DNA of 64,000 bases from Cognatishimia sp. MH4019 (GCF_020177595.1 NZ_JAHTBL010000012.1:1-64000); one strand, 5' to 3'. Positions 16,778 through 25,518 are shown, counted from the first letter of the stretch. Numbers and translations: made by a program. Notes: a model not told the origin generated them from the sequence alone.

Positions 16778-17162
16778 CTATGCAATAAATTATAAATATT
16801 TGTTTATTAACAAGTATTTATGCCGATTTCTACTGTAGAGTTTTCACACAGAAATTCACACACTTTGACCGCTGTTTATGCACGGAAAGCATTCGATTTT
16901 GCCCGCACTGTAAGCCCGCTCAGATAGGTCGATGATCTGCAAGAAGCGGTGGTCCTGTGTTACTTCCGTTCCAACATCAGCGTTTACTGCCGGTATCTGT
17001 GACACCTCATGTGATAGGCGGGCAAACACCTTATGGGAGATTGGCGAATTATCGACTACCCGTCTGCCACTCTTGGTTCGGTAACAAATGGATAAATTGT
17101 GTTAATATTGCCTTGAATTGTTCACTCTTTGTCCATACCTAAGCTGCCCCAACAACAAATCG
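16778..17162. other. non-coding left end of the island
   Basis: AT-rich stretch with no convincing gene. It contains two TTCACACA repeats 12 bases apart at 16843-16862 that recur at the other island end, and presumably the promoter of the metallo-beta-lactamase gene. Confidence 0.5.
16843..16862. repeat. paired TTCACACA repeat, left arm
   Basis: TTCACACAGAAATTCACACA: two direct copies with a 12-base period, about 75 bases inside the left att repeat. The right end has the same layout (TTCACACAGTGGTTCACACA at 36346-36365). Tyrosine integrases bind such arm-type direct repeats with their N-terminal domain. The role is inferred from position and symmetry. Confidence 0.6.
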
Positions 17163-18311
17163 ATGAGCAGCCCGATGACCGCAAGACTTGCATCTTTCCC
17201 GCTTGGAAACGCCGACTCCACACGTCTTCGGTTGAATGACGGTCGGAGGTTGCTCTTTGACTTTGCTGATATGGGTAAATCCTCCGGGTCAGACATTTCG
17301 TTCGACCTTGAGAAAGAGGTGCGCGATGACCTGCGATTGGGCAAGCGGGCAAGCTTATCGGTGCTGTGCTACACGCATCTGGACGGTGATCACTGCTCCC
17401 ATTCCAAGGACGTATTCTGGTTCTCGCACTCGACCGCTTTGCAGTCGGACGACCGGATCAAGTTTGATGAATTGTGGGTGCCTGCGGCTGCCATTGTTGA
17501 GACAGGCTTGACCCACCCTGATGCAAAGATCGTCCAGAAAGAAGCGCGTCAGAGGCTTCGTGACGGCAAGGGAGTCAAAGTATTTTCGTCGCCCAAGGGG
17601 CTTGAGGATTGGTTGAAGAGTGAGGGACTGACACTGGAAGGTCGTCAGAATTGTATCGTCAACGCTGGTGAACTCGTGCCTGGTTATGACAAGCACGATA
17701 CTGGCGGCAGTGAGTTCTTCGTTCACTGCCCGCTTAGTTGGAAACAAGACGAAAACGACGACGTGGTTCGCAATGAGGACTCTATTGTTCTGCACGTAAC
17801 TGTTCGTGTGGGGGGCAAAGACAACCGCATCCTGCTGGGCTCCGACGTGAACTCGGACACATTGTCCGAGATAGTCAAGTCAACCAAGCGCCATAAGAAT
17901 GAAGACAGACTTGAATGGGATGTTCTGAAGCTCTTCCACCACTGTTCATACAAGGCATTGAATAAGGATGGCAAAGAAGACGACCCGACCAAACCAGTCC
18001 CAGATGTCAAATGGCTCATGGAGGATCAGGGCCAGCAGGGATCGATCATCATATCTTCGAGTAGACTGATCCCTGCCAAGGGCTCTGCGGAAGACAATGA
18101 TCAACCACCTCACCGGAAAGCTGCCAATTATTATAAGCCGCTTCAGTCAAACCGGAGTGGTCGTTTCTTAGTGACCATGGAAGAAGCTGGCAAACCAACG
18201 ACCGTGGAGTTCACCTCGTCTGGTGCAAGGTATCTCCCAGCAGCTTTGGCGGCACCTGCCGTCGCAGGTGGTCAAGCAGCCGCTTCGCCTGCTCGATCTG
18301 GTAGCAAGTGA
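17163..18311 (+). CDS. ComEC-type metallo-beta-lactamase-fold protein of the E1/JAB system
   Basis: 382 residues from the ATG at 17163. The metal motif is YTHLDGDHCSH near residue 70: HxDxDH, with Asp in place of the second His, as in ComEC-like MBL domains rather than HxHxDH hydrolases. Further on come GSDVNSDTLSEI near residue 220 and LKLFHHCSYKAL near residue 256, again ComEC-like. The tail is Ala/Gly-rich. It is the first gene of a trio with an E2-E1-JAB fusion and a membrane protein. It may be a nuclease or other phosphoesterase effector, or process the conjugate; its substrate is unknown. Confidence 0.75.
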   Translation: MSSPMTARLASFPLGNADSTRLRLNDGRRLLFDFADMGKSSGSDISFDLEKEVRDDLRLGKRASLSVLCYTHLDGDHCSHSKDVFWFSHSTALQSDDRIKFDELWVPAAAIVETGLTHPDAKIVQKEARQRLRDGKGVKVFSSPKGLEDWLKSEGLTLEGRQNCIVNAGELVPGYDKHDTGGSEFFVHCPLSWKQDENDDVVRNEDSIVLHVTVRVGGKDNRILLGSDVNSDTLSEIVKSTKRHKNEDRLEWDVLKLFHHCSYKALNKDGKEDDPTKPVPDVKWLMEDQGQQGSIIISSSRLIPAKGSAEDNDQPPHRKAANYYKPLQSNRSGRFLVTMEEAGKPTTVEFTSSGARYLPAALAAPAVAGGQAAASPARSGSK

Positions 18312-18321
18312 CATCCCCGGG

Positions 18322-20616
18322 ATGATAGACCATCAGCAACAAGGCGAACCGCATCTGGTTCACGGAGTCCTGATTGAGCCTAGCCAGTTGATGCACCCTT
18401 TAGCGGTTTCTCTCTTCGATTTCGTTGATGGGCACGGTGGTCGTGATGCGAAAGTTAATGCCGTATATAGCGTCGATGAAGGGGTTGAGGCTGTCACAAT
18501 TACGCTCACCACTTCGGCCCCGCAACACCCTGCATACCCAATACTGCCCTCTGAGCCACTGGCGGTTTTTTTCTACCCTGAGCACCCGCCAATTGTGGTG
18601 CCTCTAAGGCGGGACTTCCCTCCGTCACCACACTCGTATGGCTTGCCCGTCGAGATGAAGACATCTGCGGAGATGTCACTTTGCATTGATGATCGGCCTT
18701 GGGATGACGCTTGTGGCGACTATAGCGGCCCAGAAATCATCTACCGGATTCACCGCTGGCTGGATCGCACTGCTACAGGTGAAATCAACGACGCATTGCA
18801 AGCGCCGGACCTTGCGTTTTTGCCGTCTCACGTCACGGTTATGATCTCGGATGAAATCCGTAGGCACTTAACTCAGTCAGGGTGCCCACCATACTTCGTT
18901 TCACTTCGAGCAACGGACACCGCAGAGAAATTCTTCGAAGCATTGCCGCCAGAGGCAATTGCGGATTCACCGGGTGATGGCATGGAATGGGTCACCTATG
19001 TCGGGATCAGTCTTGAAGCAAAGGTGGAGAATGCTGGTGCAATGTGGCGGGCACCAACATTGCTTGGGCACTTGCGACAAAGCATAGCTGGCCCAGGGTT
19101 TGATCTCATCTCAGACGTTCAGAAGCGAATTTCTGAAATGGTCGAAAAAGCGAATAGTGAACTTCTACGTTTATACGAATCCCAACTCATTATAGAGGTG
19201 AACCTGGCCAACCTCACAGCAGAACGTATGGAGAGCTTCTTTTTGCTGACCGACCGCACCATTGGTGAGGTCGGCGTGGGCCTCGGCTTGCTTTACCCAC
19301 CCAACACAGACATCAATGCCAGCTATACGAGACGACTTCCGTCAGGCGACATCGATCAAGAAAGACTTGATGGCATTCACCTGCTTCAGGCAAACCATGT
19401 CAGGTCATTTGACACTGCCGCAGCGACCTTTCTGTCAGGCCGCGACTGCAGTCATGATGACCCGCTGGCGTTGCCGTGTCTTGTTTTGGGTGTTGGATCG
19501 ATTGGTAGCCAAGTCATTACCAACCTCGTTCGGGAAGGTGCATTCACAGAACTCGTTCTCGTGGATGATGATCATCTTGCCCCGCACAACTTGGTCCGAC
19601 ACACACTTCTTTCGTCAGAGGTTGGACGCTCAAAGTCATCCAGTGTGGCAGAGCAATTGGTCGCTATTCGACCTGATCTTCAATGCCGCGCCCTCCACGG
19701 AAAGTTCGGACAGAACACCGAACAAGATGACTTGATTAGTGAATTTGCCGAGGCAGAACTAGTTTTGGACTTAACCGCTTCGGTGGGGGCCAGCCGGAGC
19801 CTTTCTGATCATGAAAGCCGTGGTCGAGCGATCAGTGCATTCTTTAACCCCATGGGGAACGCGGTTGTCGTGTTGGCCGAAGATAAGGCCAGGGACCATG
19901 ATTTAAGCGCACTTGAAGCAATCTACTACGGCATGATCGTAGATGACGAGCGTTTGGAAGATCACTTGCAGGTCCCGAACATCGCGATGATTGGTGGCGG
20001 ACAATGCAGGGCGACTACTAACCGGATGGCTTCATCAGATGCCGCAATCCTATCAGGAGTTGCATCGAAACATATCGGCTCAACTGCTGCGCAAGACGAA
20101 GCTTCCGTCCTCATCAACCATATTGGCAAAAACGGGTCGATGTCGTCGATCCAGTTATCGCCCAAAGGTTCCCCAATCGTTGAGGTGTTCGGCGATTGGA
20201 CCGCGCGGGTATCAATCGATGTGATCGACAAACTGCGTATGTGCAGGACTACTGCAAGCCCGAACGAGACTGGTGGTGTGTTACTGGGCATCGTAGATCA
20301 TGGCAGAAGGAGCATAGAGGTCGTTGTGGGCCTGCCTGCTGCTCCAGATAGCACCGGAACACCAAATTCATTCGAGCGTGGAGTCCATGATTTACGTGAA
20401 GTGATTGATCAAGCGCGGCAAAAGACGATGGACCAAATCGTTTACATCGGGGAGTGGCATACTCACCCCGACGGGGCACGTGTTGACCCGAGTCCCGTTG
20501 ACAACGATCAGCTTGAGGGCCTGCGGAGCGCAATGCTTGGACAACAACGGCCAATTGTTATGCTGATCGTTGGGGCGGGTGAAACGAACCTAATCCTAGG
20601 AGGAGACGACCTGTGA
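18322..20616 (+). CDS. E2-like / E1 (ThiF-type) / JAB triple-fusion protein of a bacterial ubiquitin-like conjugation system
   Basis: About 764 residues from the ATG at 18322; a GTG at 18223 would add 33 residues overlapping the MBL gene. Three parts are visible. An E2-like N-terminal region has a candidate catalytic Cys in EMSLCIDDRPW near residue 118. The E1 adenylation domain starts near residue 387 with CLVLGVGSIGSQV, then LVLVDDDHLAPHNLVRH and GRSKSSS, the ATP and magnesium set. A C-terminal JAB/JAMM peptidase has Glu in NETGGVLLG (about 647) and HTHPx6DPSPxD (about 712). It could activate, transfer and remove a ubiquitin-like modifier, but no modifier gene is recognisable. Confidence 0.82.
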   Translation: MIDHQQQGEPHLVHGVLIEPSQLMHPLAVSLFDFVDGHGGRDAKVNAVYSVDEGVEAVTITLTTSAPQHPAYPILPSEPLAVFFYPEHPPIVVPLRRDFPPSPHSYGLPVEMKTSAEMSLCIDDRPWDDACGDYSGPEIIYRIHRWLDRTATGEINDALQAPDLAFLPSHVTVMISDEIRRHLTQSGCPPYFVSLRATDTAEKFFEALPPEAIADSPGDGMEWVTYVGISLEAKVENAGAMWRAPTLLGHLRQSIAGPGFDLISDVQKRISEMVEKANSELLRLYESQLIIEVNLANLTAERMESFFLLTDRTIGEVGVGLGLLYPPNTDINASYTRRLPSGDIDQERLDGIHLLQANHVRSFDTAAATFLSGRDCSHDDPLALPCLVLGVGSIGSQVITNLVREGAFTELVLVDDDHLAPHNLVRHTLLSSEVGRSKSSSVAEQLVAIRPDLQCRALHGKFGQNTEQDDLISEFAEAELVLDLTASVGASRSLSDHESRGRAISAFFNPMGNAVVVLAEDKARDHDLSALEAIYYGMIVDDERLEDHLQVPNIAMIGGGQCRATTNRMASSDAAILSGVASKHIGSTAAQDEASVLINHIGKNGSMSSIQLSPKGSPIVEVFGDWTARVSIDVIDKLRMCRTTASPNETGGVLLGIVDHGRRSIEVVVGLPAAPDSTGTPNSFERGVHDLREVIDQARQKTMDQIVYIGEWHTHPDGARVDPSPVDNDQLEGLRSAMLGQQRPIVMLIVGAGETNLILGGDDL

Positions 20617-21251
20617 AGTTTGATCCCTACGAGTTCATTGCAGTTGCCATCCCTGGGGCGTTGCCGACCCTGACGGTATCCTTGCTTGTGCCGGAAGTCG
20701 CAGCAGTAATCATGGCCAACGGCGTCGATCTTGGGTCATTCGGCATTTTTTTGATCGTGTCTTTTGTTGTTGGTCATGTAGTGCAACTCGTGGGAAATGT
20801 GATCGAGCAGATCGAAGCTTTCGTAACTTTCGGTGCCATTGATATGGCCGTCCGTGAAGAACGCAGACCGGTTCACTCAGAGCAATGGCACAGGTTCTGC
20901 AATCACCTTGCTGAAGCAAGCATCAGTGGTCCTGCGGGGATCACCAGTAAGACGTGGCCAGGTCTTCGGAGGGAAGTCTATGCCCGACTCTCAGCCGACG
21001 GAAGAACAGAGCGGATAGATATGTTTAATAGAACATATGGTCTATGCCGTGGGATGGTCGCGGGTGCCGCGATATCTGCTGGTGTGCTTCTGTTTTTCGG
21101 CGACGAGAACGGATGGAAACTGTCAGCCATGGTCGTCGTGTTCTTGGCGCTGCCTTTGTATGTGCGAATGAGGCGGTTCAGCAGATATTACTTCACTGAA
21201 ACCGTAAGTCAGTTTCTGTCTTTGGGATCAGACCAATCACAACCTCGATGA
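20613..21251 (+). CDS. membrane protein of the E1/JAB system, unknown family
   Basis: 212 residues from a GTG that overlaps the stop of the E1/JAB gene, with AGGAGG about 8 bases ahead, so expression is tightly coupled. Two hydrophobic helices lie at about 8-65 and two more at about 148-190, with a charged cytoplasmic-type loop between. I do not recognise the family. In many defence systems a membrane protein in this place is a pore-forming or membrane-disrupting effector, which is a plausible but unproven role. A structural or anchoring role is the alternative. Confidence 0.7.
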   Translation: MKFDPYEFIAVAIPGALPTLTVSLLVPEVAAVIMANGVDLGSFGIFLIVSFVVGHVVQLVGNVIEQIEAFVTFGAIDMAVREERRPVHSEQWHRFCNHLAEASISGPAGITSKTWPGLRREVYARLSADGRTERIDMFNRTYGLCRGMVAGAAISAGVLLFFGDENGWKLSAMVVVFLALPLYVRMRRFSRYYFTETVSQFLSLGSDQSQPR

Positions 21252-21398
21252 AAATTTGATGCCCCCGACCCAGGCGCTCTACGAAACACACGACAAGTTC
21301 GGAGCAGCGTGGTGACGAGCCATCTGCTGGGTCGGGGTAGAACTGAATGTCGAACAAAAGTCACGCGGTTCAAGAGGGAACTTGATCCATCCGAAAGA

Positions 21399-21986
21399 TT
21401 ATTCGGGTGCCTGTCGCGGAGCTTGAACATCCACCCTGACGGGCTTGCGGTATCGATACACAGTGGCTCTGCCTATCCGAAGCTTCTTGGCAATAGCAGT
21501 TGGTCCCATGCCCTCGGCCTCTAAGGCTGCGATAGCATCAGCATCAATGGTCGCAGGTCTCCCACGATACTTCTCAGGGTGCAGTGCCTTGGCCCTGGCG
21601 ATGCCCTCCGCCTGTCGTGTCTTTGCGATGTTTCTCTCCCACTGCGCAAACGCAGCAAGCATATGCAGTTGCAACCGTGCGAGGGGATCATCTTCGTCGT
21701 TGGAGAACTTCAGCCGTTCAGACACGAACTCAACCGTCACACCCTTGGCATTCAGTTCCTCGACGATGTTCAATAGGTCGCGGATGTCACGGCCTAGGCG
21801 ATCCAGTGAGTGCACCACAACGCAGTCACCTTCACGGCAGAACGACATCATGTCTGTGAGCCCAGCTCGATCCCTAGATGCTCCGGTCAGCTTGTCCTCA
21901 AACACCTTCTCGATGTCCGGCATGTCCACCAGTTGGCGGTCAAGGTTCTGGTCGGTGGTGCTCACTCTGCGATAGGCTACGCGCAT
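21399..21986 (-). CDS. serine recombinase (resolvase/invertase family)
   Basis: 195 residues. The catalytic Ser is in MRVAYRRVSTTDQN (residue 9), followed by the core motif VVHSLDRLGRDIRDLL with its conserved Arg residues and ending in a Hin-type helix-turn-helix (GMGPTAIAKKLRIGRATVYRYRK). This length fits small resolvases or invertases of transposons and plasmids. No inverted repeats or IS ends flank it, so it may resolve dimers or invert a segment, or be a relic of a transposon. The gene faces the membrane protein gene tail to tail. Confidence 0.93.
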   Translation of the reverse strand: MRVAYRRVSTTDQNLDRQLVDMPDIEKVFEDKLTGASRDRAGLTDMMSFCREGDCVVVHSLDRLGRDIRDLLNIVEELNAKGVTVEFVSERLKFSNDEDDPLARLQLHMLAAFAQWERNIAKTRQAEGIARAKALHPEKYRGRPATIDADAIAALEAEGMGPTAIAKKLRIGRATVYRYRKPVRVDVQAPRQAPE

Positions 21987-22259
21987 CAGTCCTCCTGTAT
22001 GTCTCGAATAGTTCTAGACCACTACAGGGATTCGTCTCATAAATCAAATATAACCCTAAAGATACGCCGTGAGTGGTAGGTAACGTCTCACCTAGCTGTT
22101 CCGTCAAGGCTTACCCTACCGAGACATGATCGTGTTAGGCGGCTTAGGTCCTGCAACTAAGCGGTTTCGTCGAACCATCACTGGAGAGCCTTCTGAATAA
22201 GGTGTCGCTGTCTGCCCACAAAATACGAGGGATCGGCATTGCTGCCCGACGGTTCTGGC
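21987..22259. other. gap between the serine recombinase and Rep-like gene
   Basis: About 270 bases without a gene, holding the recombinase promoter. GTGAG and CTCAC (inverted, around 22067-22090) and the partly symmetric segment GTCTCGAATAGTTCTAGAC are candidates for its crossover or accessory sites. Nothing firm can be assigned. Confidence 0.3.
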
Positions 22260-23534
22260 CTACGGACCCTGCGGCTTACGGAAGAAATGGGCCACTGCTG
22301 GTCCAATCCATGATGCCTGATCGATAAAGGCCAAAGTCTTTTTCTGTGCCCATTTCGCATATCTTTTCCAGTCGCTTAGCGACAAGGAGTTAAGAATAGA
22401 GCCTGTCCTAGGGGGGGCATTGGGGCAGCCACAGGAAGTAAATTGGGCCTGCTCACAACAGGAACCTTCGTCATCATGCACGTGGCGTGACGGACTAGGG
22501 CTATCTGAATAGAACGTTTGGTCTTGCTGCATGATCGGTTCACAAGCACACCACGAGTCGATCTGATGATATGTTTCACAAACCTTACAGAATTTCTGAA
22601 TCCCTGATTGGATGCCGACACAAACGATGCTTTTGGGATTCTGAATAATTGCATCAGTGACGATCAGCCAGCTTACGAACCCTTCAAGCATCCTTTCCTT
22701 GACTGGTGGGTTATAATGATACTTTGTCGAGTATCCGCAGCACCCTTCGATGTCCGGTGTTCCATCATTAAACCCTGGAGCTTCCCGAACCGGGATGACT
22801 CGCACTTGGTTGGCACCGGAATACAACTTGTTGCGTTTGCCATTACGGTTGCGCCTGAACGCCTGTTCGATCTCATTAGGACGGAAGCCTGGCACGTAGA
22901 TCACCCCGTGAAAGTGGACTTTGAAAACACGCTGCTTTTCATCATACTCAAATTTCCAATTGGTCTTGGGGATAAGTGCCCCGTCAACTTCTTCTACGAC
23001 TTTCTGGTCGATCTCGGGGAACAGCAAGCAAACCGGATGGTCAAAGCGCCTCCGCAGAAATGCATCAAGACGTTTCGCTTCTTTCTCTGCCGCGAGGATC
23101 GCCTGTTCTTCGCTGCCCTCGAACGATGCAACAACAGTGATAAAGCCGGTCCGGCTCAGCGGTGCGCCCCTAAGAATTTCCATAGCCCGCCTAGCTTTCA
23201 GGTTATGCTTGGGCGGCGAACCTACCCGCTTCTGGTCAGGATGGGTCTGGGCGCTCTTGATCCAGGTTTTGTGGCCAGTGGTCAGTCGATCAGAAACGAA
23301 CTGTGGGAGCCGTCTTCCTTTGAAGACAGATTGAAGCTCTGGATAATGCCATTGGTGAAGGCCGTCACACATCGACTTCCACCACTCTTCACTGCCCAAT
23401 TCAAGGCGTCCAACAGCCATGTTCTTGAGGTTGTATTGCAATGGCCGCGCTGGATTGGTCGGGCAGTGGTTTTCCCCACTGCTCCGGTCATAAGAGTGCA
23501 TCTGTTCGACTTTGGTGGCCACTAGTCGCTCCAT
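22260..23534 (-). CDS. putative HUH-type replication initiator-like protein with Cys-rich tail
   Basis: About 424 residues from the ATG at 23534; TTG at 23564 is an upstream alternative. The feature I rely on is KVHFHGVIYVPGFRPNEIEQAFRR near residue 205, an H-hydrophobic-H motif like the metal site of HUH endonucleases, followed some 60 residues later by CGYSTKYHYNPP, a YxxK motif that could hold the nicking tyrosine. The C-terminal third is rich in Cys and His (CKVCETYHQIDSWCAC). Such proteins start rolling-circle replication of plasmids and small phages, so this may be a remnant of a plasmid stage. Confidence 0.5.
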   Translation of the reverse strand: MERLVATKVEQMHSYDRSSGENHCPTNPARPLQYNLKNMAVGRLELGSEEWWKSMCDGLHQWHYPELQSVFKGRRLPQFVSDRLTTGHKTWIKSAQTHPDQKRVGSPPKHNLKARRAMEILRGAPLSRTGFITVVASFEGSEEQAILAAEKEAKRLDAFLRRRFDHPVCLLFPEIDQKVVEEVDGALIPKTNWKFEYDEKQRVFKVHFHGVIYVPGFRPNEIEQAFRRNRNGKRNKLYSGANQVRVIPVREAPGFNDGTPDIEGCCGYSTKYHYNPPVKERMLEGFVSWLIVTDAIIQNPKSIVCVGIQSGIQKFCKVCETYHQIDSWCACEPIMQQDQTFYSDSPSPSRHVHDDEGSCCEQAQFTSCGCPNAPPRTGSILNSLSLSDWKRYAKWAQKKTLAFIDQASWIGPAVAHFFRKPQGP

Positions 23535-23713
23535 TCGTGCTGAAGCACCGCATCGGTTCCACAATTGCAGAGCCGCTGTTTGACAGGCTTCCCCGACTAT
23601 ATAGTGAAATTTTCTTCGGCCATTGGCAGTTGCTCAACATCTGTGACCCGCTGGTTTGGCCAACGTGTGTCCGACTAACCTTAAAATGCTAAATATGAGC
23701 AGGAGGAAAAACC

Positions 23714-23902
23714 ATGGCCTGCACCAAACAAGACATCACGATCCGCTCGATCTCCGAGGTAACAAGGGCGCGTCTCGATGCTTTGCGTCACCATACCCGT
23801 CTGACCTATGGGAGCTTGCTAGACGACGCTGTGGAGGCTCTGTGGAGCGAATATGAGGCGGAAGGGCATGATGTCGAACTGGAAGAACCGGTTGCCGCCT
23901 GA
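23714..23902 (+). CDS. small ribbon-helix-helix-like DNA-binding protein
   Basis: 62 residues from an ATG with AGGAGG spaced 6 bases ahead. The pattern DITIRSISEVTRARLDALRHHTRLTYGSLLDDAVEALWSEY fits one beta strand and two helices of an Arc/CopG-type fold, and a short acidic tail follows. It is divergent from the Rep-like gene, so it may be its repressor, as small RHH proteins are for replication or toxin genes. The fold assignment is by eye. Confidence 0.6.
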   Translation: MACTKQDITIRSISEVTRARLDALRHHTRLTYGSLLDDAVEALWSEYEAEGHDVELEEPVAA

Positions 23903-24301
23903 CGCTTTTCATCGAGGTGGGAGCGATGCCTTCACTCCCTGTTGGACCCGAACAGCGCATAACAGATGCGCCAAACGCAAGACCATGAAATGCAACTTTT
24001 CATCGAGAACCATCCGAACTCTGCTTCCCATTTTTGAAAAACGCTTTGGAACGGCCCTGTGGCCCAAGCTTATACGGACCTGCTTGCGGTCAGTGGAAAC
24101 ACCGACATTCCCGTCGCTTCGAAGGCTTTTGCATGGGTGAGGGGGCCGGGACACAGACCCACCAGCGGGGTTGCCACACAGAAAGAGCCTTTGGGCAGCT
24201 ACAGGACTTCCCGTTACTTATGATGATGCGGATTACTGTAGCACTTCAAGTTTCAAAAATGCCGGATGTGCTGCAAGGCTAGAGCTAGTCCCTTGCCTGT
24301 A
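23903..24301. other. stretch without a recognised gene
   Basis: About 400 bases. Short open frames on both strands lack ribosome binding sites and protein-like composition. No repeat or RNA gene is apparent. Confidence 0.3.
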
Positions 24302-24673
24302 TCAAAGCGGAAGCCCACGGCTGGCATAGGCGTCCATGAAGCGAGGCAGATCAATTACCCTAGACACACGCCGCTTACGGCCCGTGTCACGCTCCAGGGC
24401 GGCCTCAGCGGCTTTGTAGACATCCGTTAGTTGCTTGATCCTGCCCGGTATACCAGGACTGCCGCTGATCGCTTTCCAAGCGTGAAGGATATAGGGCTGA
24501 AGTAGGGCCTCATATGTAAGGTCCTGCATGCTAAACGGTTCACCATCGTTAGTCGCAATAACTGGCAAAGTCCTGAGGAACCGACCAACTTCATCCGTGC
24601 CCATCTGATCGAAAAAATCGACTGCATCTTGAGTTGAGTCCTGTTCCAGTTCGGCCTGTTTCAACTTTGCCAT
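24302..24673 (-). CDS. hypothetical protein of the small-gene cassette
   Basis: 123 residues, charged and largely helical, starting MAKLKQAELEQDSTQDAVDFF, with a GAGGTGG element ahead of the ATG. No domain is recognised. It follows three overlapping genes on the same strand after a 60-base gap and is probably the last member of that transcript. Confidence 0.55.
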   Translation of the reverse strand: MAKLKQAELEQDSTQDAVDFFDQMGTDEVGRFLRTLPVIATNDGEPFSMQDLTYEALLQPYILHAWKAISGSPGIPGRIKQLTDVYKAAEAALERDTGRKRRVSRVIDLPRFMDAYASRGLPL

Positions 24674-24733
24674 GCTACCACCACCTCTGTGCTTTTGTTT
24701 GCACTGGTATTTACGGATGTCGGCGGTCGTGTT

Positions 24734-24949
24734 TCATTGTTGAAGAACCATGCCTGGGGCCCGATCAGACCGACCACGCAAAAATTCAGTTTTCCGGTGG
24801 TATAGCTCGGCGATGTCGAGCGGTATGAGCTCCAGTTCCCGCCGGATCGCATTGCGCACCCACAACCGCTCCAGAATGGCTTGTCGTTGGTTCACTTGCC
24901 GTCCAGAGGTTCCGTCGATGATTGGGTCTGCTTTTTTACCGCAACTCAT
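24734..24949 (-). CDS. small hypothetical protein, third gene of the cassette
   Basis: 71 residues, MSCGKKADPIIDGTSGRQVNQ followed by a helical, charged region. Its ATG overlaps the TGA of the upstream membrane-protein gene (ATGA), which is the main reason to accept it. The MSCGKK start has no signal peptide. Function unknown. Confidence 0.55.
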   Translation of the reverse strand: MSCGKKADPIIDGTSGRQVNQRQAILERLWVRNAIRRELELIPLDIAELYHRKTEFLRGRSDRAPGMVLQQ

Positions 24950-25266
24950 CCGCCATTTCTGAACGCATATGCGCGGCCTAGAGAGAAGCTGACCCAGAGC
25001 ACGGCGAGTTGAACGCTATGATGCAACGCGATGTATCCGCCAGGACTGAAGTTGAGGATGCCGGACTCGAAACCGTAGAGAACCGTGTCGAGATGCGAAG
25101 ATGTCCAAAACAGAACGAACTGGATGAACATCACGACGCCCACCCCGATGACAATCTCCGATAAAGAATACGCCATCACGCCAATTGCCAAGCCACTAAG
25201 AACGGTCACGATCAGCAAAACGATGATCTGAGGTCCTATAAAGGAGACGAACAAAACCTCAATCAT
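24946..25266 (-). CDS. small membrane protein, second gene of the cassette
   Basis: 106 residues with about three hydrophobic segments (FVSFIGPQIIVLLIVTVLSGL, then a helix through VIGVGVVMFIQFVLFW, then ALHHSVQLAVLWVSFSLG). Its start lies 8 bases inside the preceding regulator gene and its stop overlaps the next start, so the three genes are coupled. No family is recognised; a toxin, holin-like or accessory defence role is possible but unsupported. Confidence 0.6.
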   Translation of the reverse strand: MIEVLFVSFIGPQIIVLLIVTVLSGLAIGVMAYSLSEIVIGVGVVMFIQFVLFWTSSHLDTVLYGFESGILNFSPGGYIALHHSVQLAVLWVSFSLGRAYAFRNGG

Positions 25267-25492
25267 TGCTCTTCTCCTTCACCCTCAAACAGGGCTGCAC
25301 ACAATACAGGCCCACCAAGTCGTTTGGCGTCACAGCACCTCCGGTGGCCGCATAGATGCGGCGCATCAGGGCTCTACGGGGAACGACGATACCATCCGCT
25401 ATCCGACTTACCGTAGCTGTGGTGGTGTCCACGGTGGCGGCGAAGGTCGCCATTGGGATCGCATGTTTCGATAGGAAGTCTGTCAATGTCAT
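25259..25492 (-). CDS. Cro/CI-like (YdaS-type) regulator, first gene of the cassette
   Basis: 77 residues from the ATG at 25492, which has GGAAA ahead; the ATG at 25501 would abut the operator with no ribosome binding site. The segment MTLTDFLSKHAIPMATFAATVDTTTATVSRIADGIVVPRRALMRRIYAATGGAV in outline is a lambda-repressor-like helix-turn-helix. It is divergent from an XRE gene, and two matching palindromes lie between them, so it probably represses its own cassette. Confidence 0.7.
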   Translation of the reverse strand: MTLTDFLSKHAIPMATFAATVDTTTATVSRIADGIVVPRRALMRRIYAATGGAVTPNDLVGLYCVQPCLRVKEKSND

Positions 25493-25501
25493 GATTTCCA
25501 T

Positions 25502-25518
25502 TTTACGATAAACGTAAA
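25502..25518. promoter_or_regulatory. operator 1 between the cassette regulator and the XRE gene
   Basis: TTTACGATAAACGTAAA is a perfect inverted repeat with six-base arms (TTTACG/CGTAAA) around five bases. It touches the start of the leftward regulator gene. A close copy lies 57 bases away. Confidence 0.7.

Noticed and set aside
21399-21986. complete transposon around the serine recombinase
   Set aside because: No terminal inverted repeats or target duplication are visible on either side.
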